NCBI RefSeq assembly: GCF_009936175.1
Contig: NZ_AP019773.1
Location: 310,001-374,000 of the forward strand
From: Bartonella quintana
Lineage (GTDB): Bacteria > Pseudomonadota > Alphaproteobacteria > Rhizobiales > Rhizobiaceae
Direction: 5' to 3'
Length of the DNA: 64,000 nt
The stretch's first letter is position 1. Every line of letters begins with the position of its first letter. The position numbers and the translations under genes are program-made. The notes under the pieces are model-generated. The model did no database searches. It was given only the letters and a program-made list of their open reading frames with translations, and was not told the DNA's origin. Below are positions 10,650 through 21,539 of this stretch, piece by piece.

Positions 10650-11439
10650 TATACGTCATTCTTCTGATCTAAATCTTTTGCTTAATGTTTGTCGAGATGC
10701 AGGGGATTTAGCAATGAAGTATTTTGGATGTGCGTTAGATATTTGGATCAAGGATGGCAATTCGCCAGTTAGTGAGGCAGATTTTGCGGTAGATCACTTT
10801 TTAAAGGAAAGGCTTCTCGGAGCACGCCCGAATTATGGATGGATTTCAGAAGAAACAAAAGATAATCGGGGGCAACGGGTCTATGAACGCTCCTTTGTGG
10901 TTGATCCTATTGATGGAACGCGTGGTTTTCTTTCCAGCAGTACCTATTGGTGTGTTTCGATTGCCATTATTGAGAATGGGCGTCCTATCGTAGGTGTTGT
11001 GCAGTGTCCCGCTCAAGGGGATGTTTATGCAGCTGTTACTGGTGGAGGGGCGACGTTAAATGGCATAAAACTTCCTCTTTTGGCATCTCAGGTTGATCGG
11101 AAATATAAAGTTTCGCTTGATAAATCGCTAGCTCAAAAATTGCCGAATGATTTTTGTAATCAGGTTAGCTTTTACCGTTACATTCCCTCTCTTGCTTATC
11201 GTATTGTTCTTGTTGCTCAAGGTGAAATTGATATCGTGTTGGTTCGTCCGAATTGTCATGAATGGGATATTGCTGCCGCTGATCTTATTTTGCAGGAATG
11301 CGGAGGATGTTTTTTACCGCTTGATGCATCTTTTATATCTTACGGGATTGAACCTTATCAATATGGACTTTTAGTTGCTGGTAAAAATAATTGCTGTCAA
11401 GATATGATAGATGTTGTTCGTCAAGCAAAGTTAGTTTAA
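10636..11439 (+). CDS. 3'(2'),5'-bisphosphate nucleotidase / inositol monophosphatase family (CysQ-like)
   Basis: A 267-residue Li-sensitive, Mg-dependent phosphatase of the inositol monophosphatase superfamily. Metal-binding motifs are visible: SEE (Glu73), DPIDGT at residues 90-95, and the C-terminal WDIAAADLI block. Rhizobial genes in this position are usually annotated CysQ, which recycles pAp from sulfate assimilation, but inositol-1-phosphatase activity cannot be excluded by eye. The start is a TTG at 10636 inside the end of pmbA, with GAAGGA 7 bases upstream, so translation is likely coupled to pmbA. Confidence 0.85.
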   Translation: MQENNIRHSSDLNLLLNVCRDAGDLAMKYFGCALDIWIKDGNSPVSEADFAVDHFLKERLLGARPNYGWISEETKDNRGQRVYERSFVVDPIDGTRGFLSSSTYWCVSIAIIENGRPIVGVVQCPAQGDVYAAVTGGGATLNGIKLPLLASQVDRKYKVSLDKSLAQKLPNDFCNQVSFYRYIPSLAYRIVLVAQGEIDIVLVRPNCHEWDIAAADLILQECGGCFLPLDASFISYGIEPYQYGLLVAGKNNCCQDMIDVVRQAKLV

Positions 11440-11484
11440 TCACATAAAAACGCGCTAAAATCTCTGAATGATATGGAGGCATAC

Positions 11485-11730
11485 ATGATTGAAGCCAAGG
11501 AAAAAAAACAATATTTACATCTTGTCTTTGGTGGGGAATTGAAAAATCTTAATAGTAATCAATTTAAGAATATTGATGATTTAGATGTGGTTGGTATTTT
11601 CCCTGATTACCAATCAGCTCAAGAAGCATGGCAGGCAAAAGCGCAAAGCAGTGTAGATAACGCATTACAACGTTATTACATTGTAGATTTACATCGGCTT
11701 CTTGATCTAGAAAACGATGATGCAGAGTAA
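11485..11730 (+). CDS. DUF4170 family protein
   Basis: A small soluble protein of 81 residues and unknown function. I place the start at ATG 11485 because GGAGG lies at 11475-11479; the in-frame ATG at 11473 overlaps that site. The sequence HLVFGGEL followed by DVVGIFPDY and AWQAKAQ matches the DUF4170 pattern I know from rhizobia, where the gene sits between the cysQ-like gene and the LPS genes as here. Probably part of the pmbA transcript. Confidence 0.8.
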   Translation: MIEAKEKKQYLHLVFGGELKNLNSNQFKNIDDLDVVGIFPDYQSAQEAWQAKAQSSVDNALQRYYIVDLHRLLDLENDDAE

Positions 11731-11739
11731 AGTTTGAAT

Positions 11740-12545
11740 ATTTGGTCATCATTTTCTTGGATTAGTACGTGCAGCAAGTTTGAATTTTCTAGATTTTACA
11801 TCAGGATGGGTGTGAGACAATTCAAAAAAAAGCAGTGTATTTTAAGCCTTTTTGGCGAGAAAAGCAGAATTCATCGATGAAAATGTGATTGAACAGGTTT
11901 TTATTGTGTGGGTTGTTTACGATGTTTGCTTTTTGTTTATAAGCCAAATTTGCAGTTTAAAAGTCTAGGTTATATTGGTAAAGCGCAAAGAGTGCTTATC
12001 ATCCATTTGTTATCACTTTTTTGCATGAGTGGCATATCATGAGAGTTTTCTTCATTTTTAAAGTGAGAAAGTTTTTGCTATATTTTCTCATTCTTTTGGT
12101 GCAGAAATAAAGGTGCAATTTACAAAAAGGTGAGAGCTTGAAATTGTGCATGGTTCGGATGGAACGAGGTAAAACGTATCATGTTTATAAAAGGGAAGGT
12201 AGGTGTTATTAACGCTTGAAATGCTCTTAAATTCTGGAAAAAGACGGCTATGAATATGGATATCTGACATGGAAAAGCACGTAAAACTAGGGAAGGGATT
12301 ATTGTATAGCCAAATCATCTTTGTGCCCTATTGTATTTTGTTTATAGACCTGTTCTACAGGAGGGAATTCTTGAAAAAATATTTGAGTAGAGCTGTATTT
12401 TTTCTTCCCTTTGGATATTCAATTCTTTCAGGGATGAGACGTTTTTTGTTCCCAAGAATGCGAGTGGTATTTCATGAGACGAAAAATGGGTGCAATGAAT
12501 AAAGTTAGTAAATCATTTAATAAAAGAAGGTTGTAAATGTCTCAA
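11740..12545 (+). pseudogene. DUF374/LPLAT-type acyltransferase remnant in the LPS cluster
   Basis: Spread over three frames are pieces of a DUF374 (lysophospholipid acyltransferase-like) protein in the right order: LVRAASLNFLDF at about 11762; EIVHGSDGTR near 12140, where intact proteins have a TVRGSGG-like block; KHVKLGKGL near 12275; SRAVFFLPFGYSI near 12395; and GDETFFVPKNASGIS near 12433, matching the GEPI-x-VP strand. Many stops and frameshifts separate them. In rhizobia an intact gene of this family commonly sits between DUF4170 and waaA, which is this slot. The family comes from motif recall; loss of function is certain. Confidence 0.7.
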
Positions 12546-12569
12546 AACAGGTGAATGAGGTGATTTTAA

Positions 12570-13892
12570 ATGGTGGAACTAAAGGCACATGCAGCTCTTT
12601 TAATCTATCGGATGATCGGTTTTTGCTTACGTCCTTTGGTCCCTTTTTATTTGTTTTTTCGTGCTATCCGTGGAAAAGAAGAATGGGATCGCAAAAAAGA
12701 GCGTTTAGGCAAAAGTCATCAAGTACGTCCTCAAAGCCCACTCATTTGGTTGCATGCAGCCAGTGTGGGAGAAACACTTGCTCTTTTTCCATTGATTAAT
12801 TATATTTTATCATTAAAAATCAATGTATTATTGACAACTGGGACAGTAACATCTTCTTATCTCGTGAGAAAGCATTTTGATGATCGGTTAATTCATCAAT
12901 ATGCTCCGTTGGATTTAGATTTAGCGGTGCGCCGTTTTATTAGTCATTGGAAGCCTGATTTAGCATTGACTTGTGAATCGGAAATTTGGCCTCTACGTAT
13001 TAAAGAACTTGCCAAAATGCGCATTCCACAGATTTTGGTTAATGCTCATATGTCTGAACGTTCTTTTAAAGCTTGGCAAAAAAGACGCATTCTTGCCAGA
13101 CATATTTTTAAGCATATTGACCTGGCTATTGCTCAAAATGAAAGAGATGTAGCTTACTACCGTGCGCTTGGGATAAAATCTGTTACACTTTCTGGCAATC
13201 TTAAGGCGGATGTTTTTTGGGCGGAAGATCAAGCATTGCTTGCGTATTATCGTGCTGCTATTGGCAATCGCCCTGTTTGGGCAGCTGTTTCAACTCATGA
13301 AGGAGAAGAGGAAATAGCTTTTGAGGTTCATAAGATTCTTAAAAATTATTTTCCAGATTTATTGACAATCATTGTGCCTCGTCATCCTGAACGTTCAGAA
13401 GATCTTATCAAAAAATGCGATAATAAAAGTTTGCGTTTTATTCGTAGAAGCAACAATGCTATTCCAGCTAGGGATACGGACGTTCTTTTAGGGGATACAA
13501 TCGGGGAGATGGGGCTTTTTCTTCGCTTATCGAAAGTTTCTTTCATTGGTAAGTCATTATGTGGAGATGGTGGACATAATCCATTGGAGTTGGCTTTGCT
13601 TGGCTCAGCTATTTTGACGGGGCCTCATATCTCAAATTTTCAAGAGATGTTTGAACAATTTTTGACATGTGATGCAGCATGTATGGTTCAAGATACAAAA
13701 CAGCTTGCTATTCAGGTTTATAGGCTGTTAACAAATGAAGCATTGCGCCAAGAAATGGTTGATAAGGCCTATGAAGTAGCAACAGATATGGCAGGTGCAC
13801 TCGAGCGCACATTAAAAGCTCTTGATCCGTTTTTGCAACCCCTTGTGATCCAAACAGTTTTGAGTCAGCATCGGGGGAGATATGCTTATTAG
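12570..13892 (+). CDS. waaA: 3-deoxy-D-manno-octulosonic acid (Kdo) transferase
   Basis: Inner-membrane glycosyltransferase that adds Kdo to the lipid A precursor. The 440-residue protein starts with a hydrophobic anchor segment, then a GT-B N-terminal domain containing WLHAASVGE and CESEIWP. The C-terminal domain has the nucleotide-sugar part ([24 protein letters not shown]). AGGTGA precedes the ATG. It overlaps lpxK by 11 bases, so the two are cotranslated. Whether it adds one or two Kdo cannot be read from the sequence. Confidence 0.95.
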   Translation: MVELKAHAALLIYRMIGFCLRPLVPFYLFFRAIRGKEEWDRKKERLGKSHQVRPQSPLIWLHAASVGETLALFPLINYILSLKINVLLTTGTVTSSYLVRKHFDDRLIHQYAPLDLDLAVRRFISHWKPDLALTCESEIWPLRIKELAKMRIPQILVNAHMSERSFKAWQKRRILARHIFKHIDLAIAQNERDVAYYRALGIKSVTLSGNLKADVFWAEDQALLAYYRAAIGNRPVWAAVSTHEGEEEIAFEVHKILKNYFPDLLTIIVPRHPERSEDLIKKCDNKSLRFIRRSNNAIPARDTDVLLGDTIGEMGLFLRLSKVSFIGKSLCGDGGHNPLELALLGSAILTGPHISNFQEMFEQFLTCDAACMVQDTKQLAIQVYRLLTNEALRQEMVDKAYEVATDMAGALERTLKALDPFLQPLVIQTVLSQHRGRYAY

Positions 13893-14913
13893 CACACCTC
13901 ATTTTTGGTGGAAAGATAAAAGTTTTTTGCGTTTTTTATTAACTCCAGTTTCGTGGGTTTATGGTTATTTTTCACATCGCTGTATGGCAAGGGAGCTCCC
14001 CGTTATTGATCTTCCTGTTTTGTGTATTGGCAATTTTACATGTGGTGGTGCGGGTAAAACCCCTGTTGTTATTGCTTTTGCTAAAGTGGCTAAAGAGCTT
14101 GGTTTTCTGCCTGGTGTTGTATCGCGTGGTTATGGTGGGGCGGTTAAGGGAGTCCATCTTATAAATGAGCAATTTGACAATGCACGCGATGTTGGAGATG
14201 AGGCACTTTTACTTGCACGACACGCTTTTGTTGCTATATCATCCAATCGTTATGCGGCGGCACAACGACTTAAGGAAGAAGGATGTAATCTTATTTTAAT
14301 GGATGATGGATTTCAAAGTCGTCGTCTTTACATGGACTATGCGTTGCTTGTTGTGGATGCAATGCGTGGCTTTGGTAATGGAGCTGTTTTCCCAGCAGGC
14401 CCTTTGCGTGCACCATTAAAAACACAGTTTTCTTTGATGGATAGTGTTTTATTGATTGGTCATTCGAATGCATGTGAAAATGTAGTTTTTCTTGTTACCC
14501 GTACTGGAAAGGCTTTGCATCATGCTCACCTTAAATCATTAGCATCTGATGAGGTTATGGGAAAATCATTTTTGGCATTTGCAGGTATTGGCAATCCAAA
14601 TAAATTTTTTAAATCCATTAAAGAGCTATCTGGTCATGTTGTGCAAACTTATTCTTATCCTGACCATTATTTTTTTACCGATACAGATTTAAAAAATCTT
14701 ATTCAACAGGCTAAAATGAACAATTTATGGTTGGCTACAACAGCTAAGGATTATACACGTATCCAGACAAGTCATATGCAAAAAGATTTAAAAAATCTTA
14801 TTGTATTTGATGTTGAAGTTGATTTTGTGCAAGAAGATTTCTGCCGTATGATCCTTGAGGAAGTTATGAGCCGTTTTAGGGAACGAAAAACTCTCTTTAA
14901 TTTGCACTTTTGA
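13882..14913 (+). CDS. lpxK: Tetraacyldisaccharide 4'-kinase
   Basis: Membrane-associated kinase that phosphorylates the 4' position of the tetraacyl disaccharide to give lipid IVA. The 343-residue product carries the Walker A motif [11 protein letters not shown] near residues 50-60, then SRGYGG and the DDGFQ motif characteristic of LpxK. The N-terminal hydrophobic patch fits monotopic membrane binding. The start lies inside the end of waaA, which provides the substrate for this shared pathway. Intact. Confidence 0.96.
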   Translation: MLISTPHFWWKDKSFLRFLLTPVSWVYGYFSHRCMARELPVIDLPVLCIGNFTCGGAGKTPVVIAFAKVAKELGFLPGVVSRGYGGAVKGVHLINEQFDNARDVGDEALLLARHAFVAISSNRYAAAQRLKEEGCNLILMDDGFQSRRLYMDYALLVVDAMRGFGNGAVFPAGPLRAPLKTQFSLMDSVLLIGHSNACENVVFLVTRTGKALHHAHLKSLASDEVMGKSFLAFAGIGNPNKFFKSIKELSGHVVQTYSYPDHYFFTDTDLKNLIQQAKMNNLWLATTAKDYTRIQTSHMQKDLKNLIVFDVEVDFVQEDFCRMILEEVMSRFRERKTLFNLHF

Positions 14914-14945
14914 ATGTGAGGGTTGAATTCATAGTTTTCAATGAG

Positions 14946-15182
14946 TTATTTTTTCTGTGTTTTTAACAATTGGCTAAGATAAGGATTGCATTCAAGTTCG
15001 CGATGATAGGAGATTTCACAACTGGCATATGCTTCTTGGCGGTGATGATTCCAATATTTTAGATCATCTATAGGTATTTTTTGTCCGCTGACAGCACAAA
15101 GAGTATAGGTCCCATACTCTACGATTTTATATCCATTATTGGAATAATGGATTTTTGCTTCACGTTCATCATTGGAAAACAT
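14946..15182 (-). CDS. DUF2093 family small protein
   Basis: A 78-residue soluble protein of unknown function. It has the pattern of the DUF2093 family, with a central ALCAVSG-like CAVSG-x-x-I segment followed by LKYWNHHRQEAYAS. It lies between lpxK (convergent) and mutL (same strand), the usual place in rhizobial genomes. The gap to mutL is about 115 bases, so co-transcription is possible. Confidence 0.8.
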   Translation of the reverse strand: MFSNDEREAKIHYSNNGYKIVEYGTYTLCAVSGQKIPIDDLKYWNHHRQEAYASCEISYHRELECNPYLSQLLKTQKK

Positions 15183-15297
15183 TTTTTATAATCCTTTTTT
15201 ATCTTTATGAGAGATGATTTAAATAAAGTGCCATAAGATGTATTAGAAAGTCGAGAGTGAATTAAAAAATATTTCTCTTCACCAAAACGACGAGAAC

Positions 15298-17136
15298 TTA
15301 TTTTCTGCCAAAAAGCCGTTCTATATCAGCTAATTTGAGTTCAATATAAGTAGGACGGCCATGGTTACACGTGCCTGTATGGGGTGTTGCTTCTATTTGT
15401 CGTAACAGTGCATTCATTTCTTCGGCACGTAAAAGACGCCCTGACCGTATTGAGCCGTGACAGGCCATAGTTGCTGCAACACAGTCAATCATTGCTTTTA
15501 AATTGTTTGTCGTATCATATTCAGCTGCTTCGTCTGCAAGATCTTTAATGAGGGCTTGTACGTTGACCTCCCCTAACATGGAAGGTGTTTCGCGTACAAC
15601 AATTGCACCAGGTCCAAAAGGTTCTATTCCTAAGCCAAATTTTTGCAGAGCATCTTTATGCGTTAAAAGGCACGTTGCATCTTCTTCAGAAAGTTCTACA
15701 ATTTCAGGGATAAGCAACAATTGTGAAGGAAGTGGTTTGGAATAAAGTGCATCCTTGAGTGCTTCATAAACCAGCCTTTCATGAGCAGCATGCTGATCAA
15801 CAATGATTAAACTGTCTTGGGTTTGAGCGATAATATAGTTTTTATGGATTTGTGCTCTTGCAGCTCCCAGTGGATAATGTAATTCTTCCGATGAAGGTGT
15901 TGTGTTTGCAGTGCAAATATCACCACTTGGCATATCTAAGCACTCCATAAGTGGAACAGCTTCCTCTCTTAAATTGGCAAATTTTGTAGCGTCTAGTGGT
16001 TTGTGAAGTGGTGATGCGGCTGCTGATGCAAGATTATGGTGTTGTGAGCTAAAAGTCTGGTGAGTACTCTTAAAAGTTTCCAATGGTTGTGATGTTTGAA
16101 ATGCGGACAGCATTGCTTCAGAGCACGTTGAAGTCGGACGAACACCTATTTGATGTAATGCTTCATGAATTGCTCCGACAATTAAACCGCGAATTAACCC
16201 TGGATCACGGAATCGTACATCGGCTTTAGTTGGATGCACGTTAACATCCACATCAGCGGGTGGCAGGTCAATAAAAAGGATAGATACAGGATAACGATCC
16301 CGAGCCATGACGTCAGCATAGGCTCCTCGGATTGTCCCCCAGAGAAATTTATCGCGCACTGGGCGTCTATTAACATAAGCAAACTGATGAAGGCTATTAC
16401 TACGGTTGAAAGATGGCAAACAAGCAAAACCAGTTAAACGGATTGATTCACGCTCAGCATTAAGTGCAATGCTGTTGGGAGCAAATTCTTTTCCCATAAT
16501 CTGTGTAATACGTTGTAATTGTCCTTGGGTATTATTTGCCGTAGCAGGGAGTTCCATGGAAGTTCGGTCTAGACCAGAAAGAGAAAAGCGGATATGCGGA
16601 AAAGCGATAGCAATGCGTTTAATCATATCGCTAATGGCATTTGTTTCAGCACGATCAGTTTTCATAAATTTTAGTCGTGCTGGAGTGACAAAGAAGAGAT
16701 CACGAACTTCAACGATTGTGCCAGGATTAGCGGCAGCCGGTTTTGGTCCTATAATTCTTCCTGCTGTGACGATAATTTCAGTAGCATTCTCAGCCTCTTG
16801 CGTTCGTGAGGTTAATTTAAGTTTAGCAACAGAACCAATAGAGGGTAAAGCTTCTCCTCGAAAACCAAGGAAATAGATATTGTGCACATCATCAGTAATT
16901 TTTGATGTACAATGACGAGAAATTGCTAAAGTTAATTGATCTGCAGGAATACCGCAGCCATTGTCACTTACCTTTATAAAGCTTTTTCCACCATTTGCTG
17001 TAACAATTTCGATTCGTGTTGCTCCAGCATCAATGGCATTTTCAACAAGCTCTTTGACAACATTTGCCGGACGTTCAATGACTTCACCTGCGGCAATTTG
17101 ATTAATAATATTTTCGCTGAGATGGCGTATAATCAT
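15298..17136 (-). CDS. mutL: DNA mismatch repair protein MutL
   Basis: The 612-residue MutL couples mismatch recognition by MutS to strand removal. The N-terminal GHKL ATPase is intact ([28 protein letters not shown]), followed by the transducer domain, a variable linker at about 330-400 and a C-terminal dimerisation domain. The C-terminal domain contains [12 protein letters not shown] near residue 446, an exact match to the DQHA-x2-E-x4-E endonuclease motif, and the CNHGRP zinc-site block. It should therefore be the nicking type of MutL, unlike E. coli MutL, which relies on MutH. Divergent from the dCTP deaminase gene. Confidence 0.96.
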   Translation of the reverse strand: MIIRHLSENIINQIAAGEVIERPANVVKELVENAIDAGATRIEIVTANGGKSFIKVSDNGCGIPADQLTLAISRHCTSKITDDVHNIYFLGFRGEALPSIGSVAKLKLTSRTQEAENATEIIVTAGRIIGPKPAAANPGTIVEVRDLFFVTPARLKFMKTDRAETNAISDMIKRIAIAFPHIRFSLSGLDRTSMELPATANNTQGQLQRITQIMGKEFAPNSIALNAERESIRLTGFACLPSFNRSNSLHQFAYVNRRPVRDKFLWGTIRGAYADVMARDRYPVSILFIDLPPADVDVNVHPTKADVRFRDPGLIRGLIVGAIHEALHQIGVRPTSTCSEAMLSAFQTSQPLETFKSTHQTFSSQHHNLASAAASPLHKPLDATKFANLREEAVPLMECLDMPSGDICTANTTPSSEELHYPLGAARAQIHKNYIIAQTQDSLIIVDQHAAHERLVYEALKDALYSKPLPSQLLLIPEIVELSEEDATCLLTHKDALQKFGLGIEPFGPGAIVVRETPSMLGEVNVQALIKDLADEAAEYDTTNNLKAMIDCVAATMACHGSIRSGRLLRAEEMNALLRQIEATPHTGTCNHGRPTYIELKLADIERLFGRK

Positions 17137-17435
17137 AATAAATTCTGAAAAGATTCGTGCGCACTCGATGAAGTTTTAACTCATGATAACATCATTTGCT
17201 CAACATTCAAGGATAAGAAAGTTGAAAAGGTATCATCCGCAGGATAACTTTTTATTCAGTTTTAAACAGTGTTTTACCAACCACTGTTTCATTGTTTGTG
17301 GGATTCTAGTATTGATTCTGGAAGCAAATTGACTGGCACAACAGAGGGGAATAATCTTTATCGTCCTAAAAAAAATTTCGCCAATCAATCATTTGGTGCA
17401 AAAAAGAAGCAAAGTAAAGATGGAAGGCAAGGCAT

Positions 17436-18524
17436 ATGGCGCGTATAAGCGGTATTTTGGCAGATAGTGATATACAGGCTTTAATTGATAATGGCATTCT
17501 TAAGGCTCTTTGGCCATTTGATGCAGCCCAAATACAACCCGCAAGTCTTGATCTGCGTTTAGGCGACAAAGCCTACCGTATACGTGCTTCCTTTATGCCG
17601 GGGGCTAATATAAAAGTTTTGGATAAGCTCGTACGGTTAAAGTTGCATGAATTTGATTTGCGAGACGGAGCAGTCTTGGAAACAGGCTGTGTTTATATTG
17701 TTCCTCTTTTAGAAAGTTTGGCTTTACCCAAAAATTTGTCTGCAGTTGCTAATCCTAAGAGTTCTACAGGACGATTAGATATTTTTACACGTGTAATTAC
17801 CGATAATGCTCAGGAGTTTGATAAAATTTGTGCAGGTTATCACGGTCCACTTTATCTCGAGATTAGTCCACGTACATTTCCAATTTTGGTGCGTACCGGC
17901 TCACATTTATCTCAGCTTCGGTTTCGCAAAGGTCAAAGTTATTTAAGTGAAATTGAGCTGCACGCTTTGCATAAGGAGGAAACCCTGATATCGGATGATT
18001 TTCCTAATATTAGTGATGGTGGTATTGGGCTTTCCATTAATTTAAAAGGCAATGAAAACCAGCTGGTGGGTTATCGTGGTAAACGTCATACAAGTGTTAT
18101 TGATATTGACAAGCGCGCTGTTGCTCACGTTTTAGATTTTTGGGAACCTCTTTTTGACCGTGGTCAAAGGGAACTGGTGCTTGATCCTGATGAGTTTTAT
18201 ATTTTAGTTTCACGAGAATCTGTCCATGTTCCACCGCTTTATGCAGCGGAGATGACTCCTTTTGATCCCTTAGTTGGTGAATTTAGGGTGCATTATGCAG
18301 GTTTTTTTGATCCAGGCTTCGGGCATATGGAGGCAGGTGGAAAAGGGGCTAGGGCAGTTTTAGAAGTGCGCAGCCATGAAGTTCCATTTATCTTGGAGCA
18401 TGGTCAAATTGTTGGCCGTTTAGTTTATGAGCACCTGCTTAATCGACCATTAGCACTTTATGGGCATGATGCTGGATCACATTATCAAGCGCAGGGATTA
18501 AAGTTGTCTAAGCATTTTAAATAA
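17436..18524 (+). CDS. dcd: 2'-deoxycytidine 5'-triphosphate deaminase, double-domain type
   Basis: A 362-residue protein about twice the size of E. coli Dcd. The N-terminal half carries ASLDLRLGDKAYRI and PKSSTGRLDIFTRV; the C-terminal half repeats the fold with FYILVSRESVHVP and the HAGFFDPGFG-like YAGFFDPGFG. This is the tandem dCTP deaminase/dUTPase-fold architecture (PF06559) known from alphaproteobacteria. It deaminates dCTP to supply dUTP for dTMP synthesis. The ATG at 17436 follows GGAAGGCA. It stands alone, divergent from mutL, with about 300 bases between them that must hold both promoters. Intact. Confidence 0.85.
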   Translation: MARISGILADSDIQALIDNGILKALWPFDAAQIQPASLDLRLGDKAYRIRASFMPGANIKVLDKLVRLKLHEFDLRDGAVLETGCVYIVPLLESLALPKNLSAVANPKSSTGRLDIFTRVITDNAQEFDKICAGYHGPLYLEISPRTFPILVRTGSHLSQLRFRKGQSYLSEIELHALHKEETLISDDFPNISDGGIGLSINLKGNENQLVGYRGKRHTSVIDIDKRAVAHVLDFWEPLFDRGQRELVLDPDEFYILVSRESVHVPPLYAAEMTPFDPLVGEFRVHYAGFFDPGFGHMEAGGKGARAVLEVRSHEVPFILEHGQIVGRLVYEHLLNRPLALYGHDAGSHYQAQGLKLSKHFK

Positions 18525-19503
18525 GTTTGAAAATGCTGACTTTTATAAAGTCTGTGTAGAAAGTATCTCAATTGAAAGAAACTTTTAGCTTTTCACGAAT
18601 AGGATAGACTCTTAGTTTGTTAATTTTTCAGATATACATCATCGTTTGACACTGTTCACTCGATTCCAGAGAGTTTAGAGGATGATATCGTGCATTTTGT
18701 CCCCTATAAAATGTCATGAAAGGGTGAATAGATCGATTTTCAACGATAGGTGCAGTTATAAGCTTTTTCAAAAAAATCGAAAAGTTCTTCAATTTAGCAT
18801 TATTTGTAGATTTTTTAAATCTGTTTCATTTCTGATTTAAATGCCATTTGGGTGATTTTATCGATTAACTTCCTTTGTGTGTCATCAATTTATAGTATGA
18901 TCAGAAAATTGCTCAACAAAAGGTGTAATTTCTCTGTTTCTATCTGCTGGTGTTTAAAATTCTCTGAAATGCTCTACGTAAAATATAAGAGCGTGCTTTG
19001 ATAAATTTTGATGAGTAGGAAATTTGCAAGGGGGATGTCTTATTTTGAAAAAATTTCCGGATGCATTCAACAGTGTGTTTATTAACGGCCTTTTTGAACT
19101 TTATAGCAGATTGGGGAATACGCAAGAGTTGGCAATACTCTTAACAATTGTATTATGAGACATCTTTTTAGAAGGATATCGGTTTAAAATGGAAGAAATG
19201 ACTAAAACTAAAGCCAATGCTTCTCGGAAGGCATTGGCTACAAAGATTGTTAGCTCTTAATTCTTGGATACATATTATACGAGTTTGTTCGCATTGATTG
19301 AAGCTTAGTACCATTAGATTTTTAATCTAAAAAAGAATAAAAATAAATGTTGTTTTCATCGATTAGTTTTTTGAATTGCAATCTTAGTTGCTTGCATTTA
19401 CTGAAGAGAGCGTTTTATTGGGATATTTAATAGGAGGCACGTGGGTTGGAGCTTATTGATTTTAGGGTATTTTCACTTTTTATTCAGGAATAATGGTATT
19501 GTT
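18525..19503. other. AT-rich spacer with one strong hairpin
   Basis: No gene is supported. A 61-residue minus-strand frame at 18940-19125 has no family resemblance. The one structured element is a hairpin at 19212-19239 with 9 perfect base pairs (AGCCAATGC/GCATTGGCT) and a 10-base loop; it lacks an adjacent T-run on the plus strand. Confidence 0.5.
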
Positions 19504-20655
19504 ATGATTATTTCTTCAACATTTGATTACCGCAAAGCAGCAAAGCGCCGGCTTCCCCCTTTTCTTTTTCACTATATTGATGGTGGGGCTTATGCTGAGG
19601 AAACGATGCGACGTAATTATGCGGATCTTCAAGCACTTGCACTGCGTCAAAGGATTCTAAGGCAGGTTGGTGAAGTTGATCTTTCAATTAAGCTTTTTGA
19701 TCAAAGGCTTAATCTACCGATTGTGCTTGCACCTGTTGGGTTAACCGGCATGTATGCGCGTCGTGGTGAGGTAAAAGCTGCGCGTGCAGCAGTTGCGAAA
19801 GGCATTCCTTTTACACTCTCCTCAGTTTCAGTTTGCTCCCTTGCAGAAGTGCATGCAGAGGTTGGAAGTGGATTTTGGTTTCAACTTTATGTTCTCAAAG
19901 ATCGTGGGTTTATGCGTGATGTTTTGGAGCGATCTTGGCTGGCTGGTGTACGTACATTGGTCTTTACAGTTGATATGCCGGTCCCTGGTGCCCGTTATCG
20001 TGATGCTCATTCAGGGATGTCTGGACCTTATGCCGGATTACGCCGTATTTTACAGGCTTTTGTCCATCCACACTGGGCTTGGAATGTTGGTATTATGGGG
20101 CGTCCACATGATCTTGGAAATGTTTCTACTTATCTTCAAAAGAAAATTACATTGGAAGACTATGTTGGTTGGCTTGGCGCAAATTTTGATCCATCAATTG
20201 GTTGGTCTGATCTGCAATGGATTCGAGATTTTTGGAAGGGAAAAATGATTTTGAAGGGTATTCTCGATCCACAAGATGCACGAGAGGCGGTACAATTTGG
20301 TGCTGATGGTATTGTTGTTTCCAATCATGGTGGACGTCAACTTGACGGTGTATTGTCAACTGCACGGGCATTACCCGCAATTGCGGAGGTTGTAACGGGT
20401 GATTTAACCATTTTAGCTGATTCTGGTATTCGTTCTGGTCTTGATGTTGTACGCATGATAGCCCAAGGTGCAGATGCAGTTATGATTGGTCGTGCTTTTA
20501 TTTATGCGCTTGCAGCAGCAGGTGAGAAAGGTGTTATGCATCTCCTTGATCTTTTTGCTAATGAAATGCGTGTAGCTATGACATTGACTGGTGCGCGCGC
20601 AGTTAAAGAAATCACACATGAGAGTTTAGCAAGTACAGATGCTCTTAACCAATGA
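19504..20655 (+). CDS. lldD: L-lactate dehydrogenase (quinone), FMN-dependent
   Basis: Membrane-associated flavoenzyme that oxidises L-lactate to pyruvate and feeds electrons to the respiratory chain. From ATG 19504 the protein is 383 residues and starts [20 protein letters not shown], collinear with E. coli LldD. The catalytic His275 is in [12 protein letters not shown], and FMN-contact blocks ([33 protein letters not shown]) are present. An upstream in-frame GTG at 19441 has GGAGG only 3 bases before it and would add 21 hydrophobic residues absent from the family, so it is rejected. Host lactate is a plausible carbon source for an intracellular parasite. Confidence 0.93.
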   Translation: MIISSTFDYRKAAKRRLPPFLFHYIDGGAYAEETMRRNYADLQALALRQRILRQVGEVDLSIKLFDQRLNLPIVLAPVGLTGMYARRGEVKAARAAVAKGIPFTLSSVSVCSLAEVHAEVGSGFWFQLYVLKDRGFMRDVLERSWLAGVRTLVFTVDMPVPGARYRDAHSGMSGPYAGLRRILQAFVHPHWAWNVGIMGRPHDLGNVSTYLQKKITLEDYVGWLGANFDPSIGWSDLQWIRDFWKGKMILKGILDPQDAREAVQFGADGIVVSNHGGRQLDGVLSTARALPAIAEVVTGDLTILADSGIRSGLDVVRMIAQGADAVMIGRAFIYALAAAGEKGVMHLLDLFANEMRVAMTLTGARAVKEITHESLASTDALNQ

Positions 20656-20666
20656 AGGAAATATCC

Positions 20667-20720
20667 TGTACCGCTTTGGAAAAAGCAAATCTCTTTTATA
20701 GAGAGGTACATTTTGTATAT
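20667..20720 (+). terminator. Three-way-junction RNA structure after lldD, possible terminator
   Basis: Twelve bases after the lldD stop, an outer stem TGTACC/GGTACA (20667-20672 with 20705-20710) encloses two perfect 5-bp hairpins: GCTTT-GGAA-AAAGC at 20673-20686 and TCTCT-TTTAT-AGAGA at 20690-20704. A T-rich tail follows. It probably ends or protects the lldD transcript. The pairing is visible; the function is inferred. Confidence 0.45.
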
Positions 20721-21539
20721 TTTAAAGATACAATGTGCTTCTTAATATTTGATGAAAAAGTGAAGAGACCAACAAGTATTCAATAGAATTATAGCAAACG
20801 TCTATAACTCTGTCAAAAGGAGGGATAAAAGCTAAAATAATAATGGGCACAGAAAAATTATAAAGAATACCGTGTATTTTTTATTCGCTTTGTCGATAAG
20901 GCTCAGTTTAAGGATAAAAAGGAACAAGAGCTGCTATCAAAAGGCACAAAGACCATCGATATAAAAAAGATAGCTATAAGGAATGGCGTAAACATTTTTT
21001 CCTTCTATTTATAAAAACATCTACGTTATCATGCGTCAATTAAATTTTCTCTATTATTATAAATAGAGAAAATTTATACATATCATTTATTTATTAATAC
21101 TTAATTGGTTTTATAGCTTATGTTAATATGTGTTATTAAATATATCATTATAATTAAGAATAGATTATTTTTATAATCGATATATTATTTACGTTGAGTT
21201 TATGGAATGATAGCTTACATTAGAGATGAGATTTTCTTTGATCGGGTATGATTTTACGCAAATATCTTCTCTTCAATTTTGTAGAAAAAAATATGTGAAT
21301 TTTTTGTAGCCAAGGGTTAAAGATCAAAGAAAGTAAGTTGTTAAGTATATCTTTTTCGGGAGGCATTTAGATTCTGATTTTTATATTTTAAATGATGCTT
21401 TAGAGACTTTTATTTTATATTACAACGGATAAGCTTTTAGAGGGAATGAAGGCAGATTAGGGAAAGGAACTTAATATAAATTTTAAGCTCTTGGGAGCAA
21501 TGTGGTGTCAATCTTTTTGATACTTCAGACAATTTTTAT
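20721..21539. other. AT-rich spacer, no gene seen
   Basis: About 800 bases of very AT-rich DNA with stops in all frames. No motif, tRNA or repeat could be supported. Confidence 0.5.

Noticed and set aside
19270..19350. Possible tRNA near the long spacer before lldD
   Set aside because: Short complementary pieces exist, but there is no T-arm GGTTCGA or acceptor pairing.
19441..19503. Upstream GTG start for lldD with a good GGAGG
   Set aside because: The spacing to the GTG is only 3 bases and the added 21 residues have no counterpart in LldD; the family starts at MIISS.
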